Source: JBHHYN01 sp046757565 (GTDB taxonomy: Bacteria > Pseudomonadota > Gammaproteobacteria > Eutrophobiales > Eutrophobiaceae). Taken from it: 59,810 bases of DNA. The position numbers were made by a program, and so were the translations under genes. The notes under the pieces were generated by a model, which did no database searches, had not been told where the DNA came from, and saw only the letters and a list, made by a program, of their open reading frames with translations. Below are positions 8,493 through 18,870 of the stretch, piece after piece. The stretch spans positions 1-59,810 of the forward strand of contig JBHHYN010000005.1 of assembly GCA_046757565.1 (NCBI GenBank). Reading direction: 5' to 3'. How positions within the stretch are numbered: position 1 is the stretch's first letter; the number at the start of each line of letters is the position of its first letter.

Positions 8493-8831
8493 TTTATACA
8501 GCACCTCAACAATACATAAAATACAGATAGCATAATGAAAATAGCGACGCTACTTTATACTCGCTTTAGAAAACTATCAGAATTGTGACCCATAATGGAA
8601 GTTAGCACTCACTCAAAACTGCTGATAACAGATCGGACCAGGACAGGTCAGTGTAGACACCAGGAGAAAGCCCGTTGCACATTTTCAGGCAGTTTTTCCC
8701 ATCAGGTAGAAGCATCACCGGTCAGGGTAATATTGCCTGAACAGCAGATATCCTGCAGTTTTACAACTTGATCTGGGCAGATTTACCCATATCTATTACA
8801 GCAACAGTGTATGTAATTGACCCGGCTGACT
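8493..8831. other. Divergent gene-free region upstream of clpB
   Basis: It separates the minus-strand uncharacterised operon from clpB. I see no coding sequence or RNA gene. A heat-shock (sigma-32) promoter would be expected for clpB. A CCCAT-like -10 occurs at about 8589-8595, but no well-spaced CTTGAAA -35 accompanies it, so I do not assign one. Confidence 0.4.
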
Positions 8832-11423
<2,592 letters not shown>

Positions 11424-11910
11424 CGCCTGTCTCAACATCCCGCACGGCTGGCTGCGACGGCGGCATTATGCGTGCAGTGCATGGTGCGGGGGGAGTAGAG
11501 TGGGGTCTAAATGAACGGCGGGCAACGCCACGCTATGCACCCAAGGGCCCCGATCCTGTAAAGGGCTGCGGCCCGGAAGGTGCCGTGGCTGTGTCCGGGC
11601 TTGCCCGGTGCGATGGCTACTTGTGCTGCACCCGGATGCCTTGCCAAGCCACCTGCCGGGCCGGCAACGCGACTCATGGGGGATATTGAGATAGATTCTA
11701 ATAAAATCAATAGGTTATCAGTGTTCCCGAAGACTGAAACAGGTTGTATGACGATATTCTTACCATTCGGGCCAAGGGTGCTGATAGTCAGGGGAGAGAC
11801 ACTACTAAATTGAACCCAATACGGCGAAACCTGATACAATATGTTGGTTATTATCGCCATATAATCTAATATTTAGGCGTTAAACGACAAGAAATCAGGT
11901 AAAGTACCCT
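11424..11910. other. Gene-free region between clpB and pilB
   Basis: No credible gene. The first 270 bases are GC-rich and carry inverted repeats such as GCCCGGA (11571-11577) against TCCGGGC (about 11594-11600) and several GCCGGGC-type stems. The second half turns AT-rich and contains a possible pilB promoter. pilA is often found next to pilB, but no type III signal peptide (short basic leader, G-F-T-L-[IV]-E) is encoded here on either strand. Confidence 0.5.
11810..11840 (+). promoter_or_regulatory. Possible sigma-70 promoter of pilBC
   Basis: TTGAAC at 11810-11815 and TACAAT at 11835-11840 resemble -35 and -10 boxes. The spacing is 19 bases, longer than ideal, though a TG dinucleotide at 11832-11833 lies close upstream of the -10. 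It sits about 70 bases before pilB. Tentative. Confidence 0.35.
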
Positions 11911-13629
11911 ATGGCCGTCTCAGCAAACAAGATCAACCTCAGTGGCCTCGCCAGAAAGCTCGTGTTCGATGGATTGCTGGATGAAGCGGCGGCAGCGGAG
12001 CATTTTCAAAAAGCACTTAAGGAAAAACAGCCGTTTGTCTCCTATCTGGTTGAAAATAAACTCGTTGCGAGCAGTGATATTGCGCTGTCCGCCGCACAGG
12101 AGTTCGGCGTGCCCATGCTCGATATCAATGCACTGGAACTTGACATGGATACTGTCAAACTGGTCAAGGAGGACTTGATCAAGAAGCACCACGCTTTGCC
12201 GATATTCAAACGCGGCAAGCGCCTCTATATCGCCGTCTCCGACCCGACCAATCTCCAGGCCCTGGATGAGATCAAGTTCGCGGTGAGTATGAATACCGAG
12301 GCCATTCTGATTGAAGAAGACAAACTGGCGAAAACGATTGACAAGGTCCTGGAAGAGATGGAAGGTGGTCTGGGCGATATGGACGATGAGGACTTTGAAG
12401 ATCTGGATGATCTGGAAGTCGCTGAGGAGGGCAAGCAGGAAGAGGAAGATACAGAGGTTGACGACGCACCGGTTGTCCGTTTCGTTAATAAATGTCTGCT
12501 TGACGCCATCAAAAAAGGTGCTTCCGATCTGCATTTCGAGCCTTTCGAAAAGTATTACCGCGTGCGCTTCCGGATAGATGGGGTACTGACCGAGGTCGCC
12601 AAACCCCCCCTCAGCCTGGCGGGAAAGATTGCCGCCCGCATCAAGGTCATGTCACGCCTGGACGTCTCCGAGCGGCGGGTCCCCCAGGACGGCCGCATTA
12701 AACTGAAACTGTCAAAGACCAAGGCCATCGACTTCCGCGTCAGCACCTGTCCGACCCTGTTTGGCGAAAAGACCGTTATGCGTATCCTCGATTCCGATGC
12801 AGCAGCGCTGCAGATCGACCAACTGGGTTATGAGGATTTTCAGAAAGAGGCCTTTCTGGAAAACCTGCATAAACCCTATGGGATGTTTCTGGTTACGGGT
12901 CCAACGGGTAGTGGCAAAACTGTCTCCCTGTATACGGGCATCAACATCCTCAATCAAATTGATATCAATATCTCCACAGCGGAAGACCCGGTCGAGATCA
13001 ATTTGCCTGGAGTCAACCAGGTCCAGGTCGATGAACGGACCGGCATGACGTTTCCCAAGGCGCTGAAGGCCTTCCTACGCCAGGACCCGGACATCATCCT
13101 GGTCGGTGAAATCCGTGATCTGGAGACCGCCTCTATTGCCGTGAAGGCGGCCCAGACCGGTCATATGGTCATGTCAACCCTGCACACCAATGATGCGCCA
13201 CAGACCCTGACCCGTCTTCAGGATATGGGCATTCAGGCCTTTGCGGTCGCAACCAGCATCAACCTGATCACGGGACAACGGCTGTGCCGCCGGCTACACC
13301 CCGAATACCGGGAACCCTTTGATATGCCCAAAGAGGCCCTGCTGGAAGAGGGGTTTACGGAGGAGGATATTGAGAAGGGGATCAAGCTGTTCAATCCCGT
13401 CACCGGTAACGAGGAGTGTCCCAGTGGTTATAAAGGGAGGGCCGGTATCTATCAGGTGATGCCTATTTCCGATGCCCTGAAACGCCTGATTATCGAGGGG
13501 GCAAATGCCGTTCAACTGGTCGATCAAGCCGCAGCGGAAGGGATATGGGACATTCGCCGCTCCGGCCTGAGCAAAGCAATGCAGGGTATTACCAGTCTGG
13601 CTGAAGTTAACCGGGTCACCGTAGAGTAG
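11911..13629 (+). CDS. pilB: Type IV pilus assembly ATPase PilB
   Basis: Hexameric cytoplasmic motor that drives pilus extension (GspE/PulE superfamily). Domains: N-terminal MshEN/T2SSE-N region (about 10-150), an acidic linker (about 155-185, dense in Asp/Glu), then the ATPase with DLHFEP (206-211), arginine fingers, Walker A GPTGSGKT (330-337), Asp box, Walker B ILVGEIRD (396-403) and the His box near 418-426. Length 572 is typical. Odd point: the family's C-terminal tetracysteine zinc motif is eroded. The first Cys pair aligns with HPEY (463-466) and only C503 of the second pair remains. An additional Cys lies at 459. pilC follows after 6 bases. Confidence 0.95.
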   Translation: MAVSANKINLSGLARKLVFDGLLDEAAAAEHFQKALKEKQPFVSYLVENKLVASSDIALSAAQEFGVPMLDINALELDMDTVKLVKEDLIKKHHALPIFKRGKRLYIAVSDPTNLQALDEIKFAVSMNTEAILIEEDKLAKTIDKVLEEMEGGLGDMDDEDFEDLDDLEVAEEGKQEEEDTEVDDAPVVRFVNKCLLDAIKKGASDLHFEPFEKYYRVRFRIDGVLTEVAKPPLSLAGKIAARIKVMSRLDVSERRVPQDGRIKLKLSKTKAIDFRVSTCPTLFGEKTVMRILDSDAAALQIDQLGYEDFQKEAFLENLHKPYGMFLVTGPTGSGKTVSLYTGINILNQIDINISTAEDPVEINLPGVNQVQVDERTGMTFPKALKAFLRQDPDIILVGEIRDLETASIAVKAAQTGHMVMSTLHTNDAPQTLTRLQDMGIQAFAVATSINLITGQRLCRRLHPEYREPFDMPKEALLEEGFTEEDIEKGIKLFNPVTGNEECPSGYKGRAGIYQVMPISDALKRLIIEGANAVQLVDQAAAEGIWDIRRSGLSKAMQGITSLAEVNRVTVE

Positions 13630-13635
13630 AAGATC

Positions 13636-14859
13636 ATGGCAGAAGCAGCAAAAGCGGACATATTTGTCTGGGAAGGGACGGACAAACAGGGTAAACGCGT
13701 CAAAGGTGAAATGAGCGGCCAGAGTGATGCCCTGGTCAAGGCCGTACTACGACGGCAGGGTGTTAATCCCCTAAAGGTCAGGAAAAAACCCAAGCCGCTG
13801 TTTGGTGGTGGCGGTGGCAAGGGCAAGATCACACCAAAAGATATCACCGTCTTCAGCCGGCAACTGGCTACCATGATGTCATCCGGCGTGCCGTTGGTTC
13901 AGGCCTTCGAGATTGTCGGCCGTGGCCATGAAAACGCCGGTATGCAGGAGTTGATCCTGGGCATCAAGTCCGATGTAGAAGCCGGTAATTCGCTGGTGGA
14001 TGCACTCAGAAAACATCCGCTTCAATTCAATGATCTTTATTGCAACCTGGTCCAGGCCGGGGAACACGCCGGCATCCTGGAGGCGATCCTGCACAAGTTG
14101 GCGACGTATCTGGAAAAGACCGAAGCGCTGAAATCGAAAATTAAATCCGCTTTGTTCTATCCAGCAGCTGTTATTGTTGTGGCATTTATCGTTGTCACCA
14201 TCCTGATGATCTTCGTGATCCCCCAGTTCTCGGAGCTGTTTGCCAGCTTTGGTGCCGACCTGCCCGCCCTGACACAGTTTCTCGTCGATTCCTCTGACTT
14301 CTTCGTGCAATGGTGGTGGGCGATATTCCTGATCCTTGGCGGTAGCGTCTTTGGCCTGCTGGAATTCAGGAAGCGTTCCGTTGCATTTCAGCAACTTATT
14401 GATCGCTATTCCCTGAAACTCCCTGTGATCGGTATCGTTCTGGAGAAATCGGCCATCGCCCGTTTTGCCCGCACCCTGGAGACCATGTTTGCAGCCGGCA
14501 CCCCACTGGTTGAAGCCATGACATCCGTGGCCGGGGCCTGTGGCAATATCGTCTTCTACAACGCTACCATGAAGATGCGTGATGAAATTTCGACGGGAAC
14601 ACAATTGCAGGCGTCCATGCGCGATACCGGCCTGTTCCCCAACATGGTGGTTCAGATGGTGGCCATCGGCGAAGAATCCGGCGCCATCGATGCCATGCTT
14701 GGCAAGGTGGCCGACTGGTACGAACAGGAGGTGGATGATGCCGTCGAAGCGCTCACCAGCCTGTTGGAACCGATGATCATGGCCTTCCTCGGGGTCGTCA
14801 TCGGTGGCATCGTTATCGGCATGTATCTGCCTATTTTCAAGATGGGTGCCGTCGTCTAG
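13636..14859 (+). CDS. pilC: Type IV pilus inner-membrane platform protein PilC
   Basis: Polytopic platform protein that couples the PilB/PilT motors to pilin insertion. The 407 residues contain the two T2SSF domains (about 72-195 and 275-400), each beginning with the family signature (FSRQLATMMSSGVPL near 75; FARTLETMFAAGTPL near 277). Three transmembrane segments are evident: about 175-200 (VIVVAFIVVTILMIFVIP), 225-245 and 378-402 (MIMAFLGVVIGGIVIGM). The N-terminal 60 residues form the cytoplasmic PilB-binding part. It is the second gene of the pilB-pilC pair. Confidence 0.96.
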   Translation: MAEAAKADIFVWEGTDKQGKRVKGEMSGQSDALVKAVLRRQGVNPLKVRKKPKPLFGGGGGKGKITPKDITVFSRQLATMMSSGVPLVQAFEIVGRGHENAGMQELILGIKSDVEAGNSLVDALRKHPLQFNDLYCNLVQAGEHAGILEAILHKLATYLEKTEALKSKIKSALFYPAAVIVVAFIVVTILMIFVIPQFSELFASFGADLPALTQFLVDSSDFFVQWWWAIFLILGGSVFGLLEFRKRSVAFQQLIDRYSLKLPVIGIVLEKSAIARFARTLETMFAAGTPLVEAMTSVAGACGNIVFYNATMKMRDEISTGTQLQASMRDTGLFPNMVVQMVAIGEESGAIDAMLGKVADWYEQEVDDAVEALTSLLEPMIMAFLGVVIGGIVIGMYLPIFKMGAVV

Positions 14860-14879
14860 TAGCCCAGTTAATAAACTAC

Positions 14880-14903
14880 CCCCGCAGCAAGCTGACGGGG
14901 TAT
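14880..14903. repeat. Second copy of the AGCAAGCTGACGGG hairpin repeat
   Basis: CCCCG-CAGCAAGCTGA-CGGGG forms a 5-bp stem and matches 1946-1969 at 22 of 24 positions. It lies 20 bases after the pilC stop and could act as a weak transcriptional or stability element, although no T-tract follows. Confidence 0.55.
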
Positions 14904-14910
14904 TAACACC

Positions 14911-15048
14911 GTCATGCCGGACCCCGTATCAAGTACGGGGCAAGCTTATTCCGGCATCCAGTCAAATAGGGTTCCGCTGAAAGCGGACATTATCTCACTG
15001 GATTCCTGCTACCGGCTCGTAGGCCGGTACAAGCTTCACAGGAATGAC
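14911..15048. repeat. Composite palindromic repeat of two inverted GTCAT-CC modules
   Basis: The left module (14911-14961) begins GTCATGCCGGA, has a perfect CCCCGTA-TCAAG-TACGGGG hairpin and ends TCCGGCATCCAGT. The right module (about 14998-15048), read on the minus strand, begins GTCATTCCTG, contains an ACCGGC/GCCGGT stem and ends GGAATCCAGT. Both carry AAGCTT. A third hairpin, TCCGCT-GAA-AGCGGA, lies between them. The ends are inverted repeats (7 of 8). This resembles the GTCATTCCCGC...GGAATCCAGT palindromic repeats scattered through intergenic DNA of many bacteria. The hairpin at 58443-58472 belongs to the same motif class. Confidence 0.7.
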
Positions 15049-15316
15049 ATCTACGCACGACTGCATGGATGCAGGACGACTCCATGGAAGGAAGAGGTAG
15101 AGAACGTCTGGAACACGTTCTCGAGATAGAACGAATCAGGAGATAGAGTCGAGCAAGCTGAGGGGAATTAAACCCAAAGAGATTAAATTTACACCTGACA
15201 GGCCTTATGCGCGGTACGAAAACCGGCTGCTGCACAGATAGTTTGCCTGCTATTCAATAATTCAAACCTGTACGGCTACTAGCATTAAGCGAACATGCCT
15301 ACGACAATGTTCTCCT

Positions 15317-16195
15317 ATGTACCTGCTTGACACCCTGCAAACAACGCCTGCGGCTTTTTACATCACCATGGGTATCCTGGGCCTTATAGTCGGCAGCTTT
15401 CTGAATGTGGTCATTTACCGCCTGCCCAGGATGCTGCAACATGAATGGCAAAGGGAATGCCGTAATCTTCTGGAAATCAATGACCCGGTTACGGATAGCG
15501 CTGAAGAGTTTAATCTGGTGCGGCCGCGATCACGCTGCCCCGACTGTGGTCACAATATATCGGCCTTTGAGAATATCCCCCTTATCAGCTATCTCTTCCT
15601 GGCGGGTAAATGTTCCGCATGCAGACAACCCATCTCCATTCGATATCCCCTCATTGAACTCCTGAGCGGCGCATTTGCTGTCTTTTTATCTTTTCATTTC
15701 GGCTATGGTCTGCAGGCGCTTCTGGCGGCCCTGTTAACATGGGCCCTGCTGGCATTAAGTGTTATCGATTTCGATCAACATCTGCTGCCTGATGACATCA
15801 CCCTGCCGTTTCTCTGGCTCGGACTGTTTGCAAACATGTTTGGTATCTTCACGGATATCTACTCAAGCCTGATTGGTGCAATGGCAGGGTATAGCCTGTT
15901 ATGGGCGGTGTATAAGTTATTTAAATTGGTCACGGGGAAAGAGGGGATGGGTTATGGCGACTTCAAGCTTATCGCCATGCTCGGCGCCTGGCTGGGCTGG
16001 CAGATGTTGCCACTCATCATACTGTTATCCTCCATCTGTGGCGCTGTTATCGGAACTGGAATGATCCTTGTTCGCAGACTTGACAGGAGCAATCCCATTC
16101 CCTTTGGCCCATATCTGGCGCTGGCAGGATGGATCGCATTAATATGGGGTGCGCAGATAACAGGGGAATACAGCAAATGGGCGCTCAGCCTGTAG
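15317..16195 (+). CDS. pilD: Prepilin peptidase/N-methyltransferase PilD
   Basis: Inner-membrane aspartyl protease that cleaves the leader of type IV prepilins and pseudopilins and methylates the new N-terminus. The 292 residues begin with a transmembrane segment (about 15-35, GSFLNVVIYRLP), then the cytosolic zinc loop with two CxxC pairs (C74/C77 and C99/C102), then six hydrophobic segments. The catalytic aspartates are in DFDQHLLPD (151-159) and in the GxGD motif (GMGYGD, D215). coaE starts inside its last codons, so the two are translationally linked. Confidence 0.97.
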   Translation: MYLLDTLQTTPAAFYITMGILGLIVGSFLNVVIYRLPRMLQHEWQRECRNLLEINDPVTDSAEEFNLVRPRSRCPDCGHNISAFENIPLISYLFLAGKCSACRQPISIRYPLIELLSGAFAVFLSFHFGYGLQALLAALLTWALLALSVIDFDQHLLPDDITLPFLWLGLFANMFGIFTDIYSSLIGAMAGYSLLWAVYKLFKLVTGKEGMGYGDFKLIAMLGAWLGWQMLPLIILLSSICGAVIGTGMILVRRLDRSNPIPFGPYLALAGWIALIWGAQITGEYSKWALSL

Positions 16196-16803
16196 GGAAG
16201 CTACTTCGAATAGGCCTGACTGGCGGTATTGGCAGTGGCAAGACGACTGTCTCGGGACTGTTCGCCAAACTCGGCGTTCCGGTCAGCGACGCGGACACGA
16301 TTGCTCACGAATTAGTAAAACGAGGCCGTCCGGCATATGATGCGATTCTCAATGTATTTGGCCCCGGTGTAACCGGGGCGGAGGGTGAGTTACGGCGTGA
16401 CTATTTACGTGAACTCATTTTTAATGATGACAACTTGAGGAAACAGCTTGAGTCGATCATTCACCCTCTGGTACGGGTGGAAATTGAAAAATTTATTGCT
16501 GCTATCGATTACCCATATTGCATTATCAGCATCCCCCTGCTTTTTGAAAGCGGGGCACAAGATACCGTTGACAGGGTCCTGGTCATTGATATACCGCAAC
16601 ACTTACAGATTGCACGAGCAAGCGGCAGAGATAATGTAGGAGAAGAGGATATAAACAGTATCATAAAATCTCAAATCAGCCGTGAGCGGCGTTTGCGGTG
16701 GGCCGATGATGTCATCTGTAATAACCAGGGTATGGAATTTCTGGAAGATCAGGTGAATGCCTTGCACGGGAAGTATCTAAAAATTGCCAAGACAATAGTT
16801 TAA
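16177..16803 (+). CDS. coaE: Dephospho-CoA kinase
   Basis: Phosphorylates the ribose 3'-OH of dephospho-CoA, the final step of coenzyme A synthesis. The P-loop GGIGSGKT lies at about 14-21, followed by DADTIAHE and the lid region RASGRDN. I place the start at the ATG 16177, which has an AGGGGA ribosome binding site and overlaps the pilD stop by 19 bases; this gives 208 residues, the family norm, rather than 224 from the upstream ATG at 16129. The pilD-coaE-zapD-yacG order is conserved in Gammaproteobacteria. Confidence 0.96.
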   Translation: MGAQPVGKLLRIGLTGGIGSGKTTVSGLFAKLGVPVSDADTIAHELVKRGRPAYDAILNVFGPGVTGAEGELRRDYLRELIFNDDNLRKQLESIIHPLVRVEIEKFIAAIDYPYCIISIPLLFESGAQDTVDRVLVIDIPQHLQIARASGRDNVGEEDINSIIKSQISRERRLRWADDVICNNQGMEFLEDQVNALHGKYLKIAKTIV

Positions 16804-16856
16804 TGTTATCCCCTGTCTATCAGGAAATTTACAGTTAACACTCTACAAATATAGTT

Positions 16857-17627
16857 GTGTTGCCTTACATTACATATGAACAACCCTTGAATGAAAGGGT
16901 TCGTACTTTTTTACGCATCGAATATCTGTTTCAACAGGTTGATCATTATGTTACAAGTCCAAGTGAATGGGACTGCCGTTATGCCTTGTCAACCCTTCTG
17001 AATATTGTTGATTTCCTGTCCCGATCCGATATTAAAACGGAAGTTATCAAGGAACTGGAACGGCATGTTACAACACTGACAGCCTTGAAAAAGACTCCCG
17101 GGGTTGATGAACAACGTTTACAGGTTCTCTTACAGGAAATCAATGGCTACTTGGCATCATTACGCGATGGCAGCTATCAACCTGGACAGAGCCTGCGGCA
17201 GGATGAGTTCATCACATCTATCAAGCAACGCAGCACCATACCTGGTGGATCGTGCAATTTCGATCTTCCCAGCTATTACTACTGGTTAAGCAGGCCGGTC
17301 GAGGAGCGAAGCATACAGCTGCGGGCATGGCAACAGGACCTGGACTTAATAAAAAAAAGTATCAGGCTGAGTCTGCAAATGATACGTAACAGTACAAACC
17401 CCAGTGCAGAACAGGCCGTAAGAGGCTTTTACCAGAAACCTATTGAATCCAATATTCCCTGTCAACTAATCAGGGTGATCCTGCCCTCCAAATCGAAATT
17501 TTATCCCGAGATCAGTGGTGGGAGGCACCGTTTTACCGTACGTTTCATGGAGCAATCATCGACCTCTGAAAGGCCCGTGCAAACGCAGGAAACGGTCCAG
17601 TTTGATCTGCATTGCTGCATTTTATGA
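16857..17627 (+). CDS. zapD: Cell division protein ZapD
   Basis: Cytoplasmic protein that bundles FtsZ filaments at the division site (formerly YacF, DUF1342). The 256 residues match E. coli ZapD throughout: YEQPLNERVRTFLRIEYLF near the N-terminus, TELERH-like (around 62-70), SIPGGSCNFDLP-like (TIPGGSCNFDLPSYYYWL near 130-147) and a terminal FDLHCCIL. No ATG fits the start; GTG at 16857 or the next codon TTG at 16860 must be used. The place between coaE and yacG is the conserved one. Confidence 0.95.
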   Translation: MLPYITYEQPLNERVRTFLRIEYLFQQVDHYVTSPSEWDCRYALSTLLNIVDFLSRSDIKTEVIKELERHVTTLTALKKTPGVDEQRLQVLLQEINGYLASLRDGSYQPGQSLRQDEFITSIKQRSTIPGGSCNFDLPSYYYWLSRPVEERSIQLRAWQQDLDLIKKSIRLSLQMIRNSTNPSAEQAVRGFYQKPIESNIPCQLIRVILPSKSKFYPEISGGRHRFTVRFMEQSSTSERPVQTQETVQFDLHCCIL

Positions 17628-17812
17628 ATAGCAGATGTCCTGCCTGTGAAAAACCCGTCAATCTGAATCCGGACAATAATTGGCGACCTTTTTGCAGTAA
17701 CCGCTGCAGGCTAATCGATTTGGGCGCATGGTTTGACGGTAACCGTCTAATTCCCGATGAAGAAGTTGATTATCAATATCCTCAGGACGAGGGTTCTCCC
17801 GTCAAACATTAG
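17624..17812 (+). CDS. yacG: DNA gyrase inhibitor YacG
   Basis: Small zinc protein that in E. coli binds GyrB and blocks DNA binding by gyrase. The 62 residues have the four zinc cysteines in CPAC and CSNRC followed by RLIDLGAWFDG, the family signature (CSKRCQLIDLGEW in E. coli). The tail is acidic. The ATG at 17624 overlaps the zapD stop as ATGA, so translation is coupled. Its 3' end overlaps the opposite-strand mutT-thiE gene by 11 bases. Confidence 0.93.
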   Translation: MNSRCPACEKPVNLNPDNNWRPFCSNRCRLIDLGAWFDGNRLIPDEEVDYQYPQDEGSPVKH

Positions 17813-18800
17813 CGGCAGCCATGCACATCCTGATTGCGGCCCCAGGGTCCGGCGCTTCCCATATCCCGCTGATCATCGCAACACCCTGCCCGCCCCGTCC
17901 CCTTGCAACCTCAATATCCGTTGGTTGCATGCCCCCTAAGGCATAAACAGGAATAGTTGCCGCACATGCCATTTCTTCAAACCTGTCCCATCCCATCGGT
18001 TCTTTCCCTGGGTGACTGTTTGTCCGGGAAACGGGTGACAACACGGCAAAATCCACACCTATTCTACAGGCATGTTCCAGCTCCAATTCATCATGACAGG
18101 AAGCCGCTACCCAATATTCCTTGGCGAGTGGTCTTCTCTCCTGTTGCAGTAAATGTTTACTTGACAGATGCACGCCATGCGCCCCCAGCCTTAACATCTC
18201 ATCAGGTGTACTATTGATAATCAAGCGACAATGGAACCGGTTGCATAGTTCAACAAGTTCACCCGCTAACTTTCTGAAATAGTATCGATCCGGATATAGA
18301 CTCCTGAGTTGAATTAATTTTGCCCCGGCCTCAAGACAAGTTTTTGCCGTATCCAGAAACCCGTCTCCATGCTCCGTTAAATTCGGGGTAATCAGGTATA
18401 AAGGGGGCAATTTTATAGCACTGATGATGGAATGGTTGGCCCCCGGAAACTTCCTTTCCGAAAGGCCCTCCAGCGATACCCATTCAATTAATTGACCTTC
18501 CCGGCCTGTTACTTCCCCATCCCATTTATCGATAGTCCAGACATCCAGTGTCACGGACTGTAGCGGATAGTCGTGATCGATAACGATCAGGGGCTGCGCA
18601 TGGTGGATGACAAGGTCCAGTTCCTCAAATAACTCCCTCGCCAATGCCTCCTCCACGCCCTCACCGGGCAGCAGTTTCCCCCCGGGAAACTCCCACAGCC
18701 CCCCCTGCGGGACGTCGTCAGAACGCCTGGACAGCAACACTTTATCTCTCGACTTGTTAAAAATGACACCAACTGCGATATGGAGTCTGTCTGGTGACAT
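17802..18800 (-). CDS. Nudix hydrolase (MutT) fused to a ThiE/TenI-like domain
   Basis: Bifunctional architecture common in Gammaproteobacteria. Residues 1-130 are a MutT-type Nudix domain with the box G-x5-E-x7-REL-x-EE (GGKLLPGEGVEEALAREL..., about 40-62); the family hydrolyses 8-oxo-dGTP to prevent mutation. Residues about 132-332 are a TIM-barrel thiamine-phosphate-synthase-like domain: LYLITP, QLRS, HGVHLSS (about 205), SPVSRTNSHPG and YALGGM. The QLR[DSR]K loop of true ThiE is altered (QLRSLYPDR), so the second domain may be TenI-like rather than a working synthase. No thiamine genes are nearby. Confidence 0.9.
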   Translation of the reverse strand: MSPDRLHIAVGVIFNKSRDKVLLSRRSDDVPQGGLWEFPGGKLLPGEGVEEALARELFEELDLVIHHAQPLIVIDHDYPLQSVTLDVWTIDKWDGEVTGREGQLIEWVSLEGLSERKFPGANHSIISAIKLPPLYLITPNLTEHGDGFLDTAKTCLEAGAKLIQLRSLYPDRYYFRKLAGELVELCNRFHCRLIINSTPDEMLRLGAHGVHLSSKHLLQQERRPLAKEYWVAASCHDELELEHACRIGVDFAVLSPVSRTNSHPGKEPMGWDRFEEMACAATIPVYALGGMQPTDIEVARGRGGQGVAMISGIWEAPDPGAAIRMCMAAANV

Positions 18801-18870
18801 ATACTCGAAGAATGTTCCGGTTACAGGTATCAGCCTGTTCTATTCTGTTTGCTCGTTGCCAGATTTCGGA

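Larger units (their letters stand above)
14860..15316. other. Repeat-rich gap between pilC and pilD
   Basis: The gap holds no gene; any open frame here runs through palindromic DNA. From left to right: the AGCAAGCTGACGGG hairpin repeat (14880-14903), a composite palindromic element (14911-15048), a CTGCA-TGGA-TGCAG hairpin near 15062-15075, a GAGAACG...CGTTCTC hairpin near 15101-15123, and another AGCAAGCTGA core at 15152-15161. In many relatives pilA or tRNA genes lie near here; neither is present. Confidence 0.6.

Noticed and set aside
8541..8620. Sigma-32 promoter for clpB
   Set aside because: A CCCAT-like element is present but there is no properly spaced CTTGAAA; the evidence is insufficient.
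11468..11689. 73-codon frame between clpB and pilB
   Set aside because: Composition is repetitive Gly/Cys/Arg from GC-rich palindromes; no ribosome binding site or homology that I recognise.
13879..14604. 241-codon frame opposite pilC
   Set aside because: It lies entirely within a clear pilC gene on the other strand and has no family features.
14914..15129. 71-codon frame between pilC and pilD
   Set aside because: It runs through the composite palindromic repeat and has no pilin signal.
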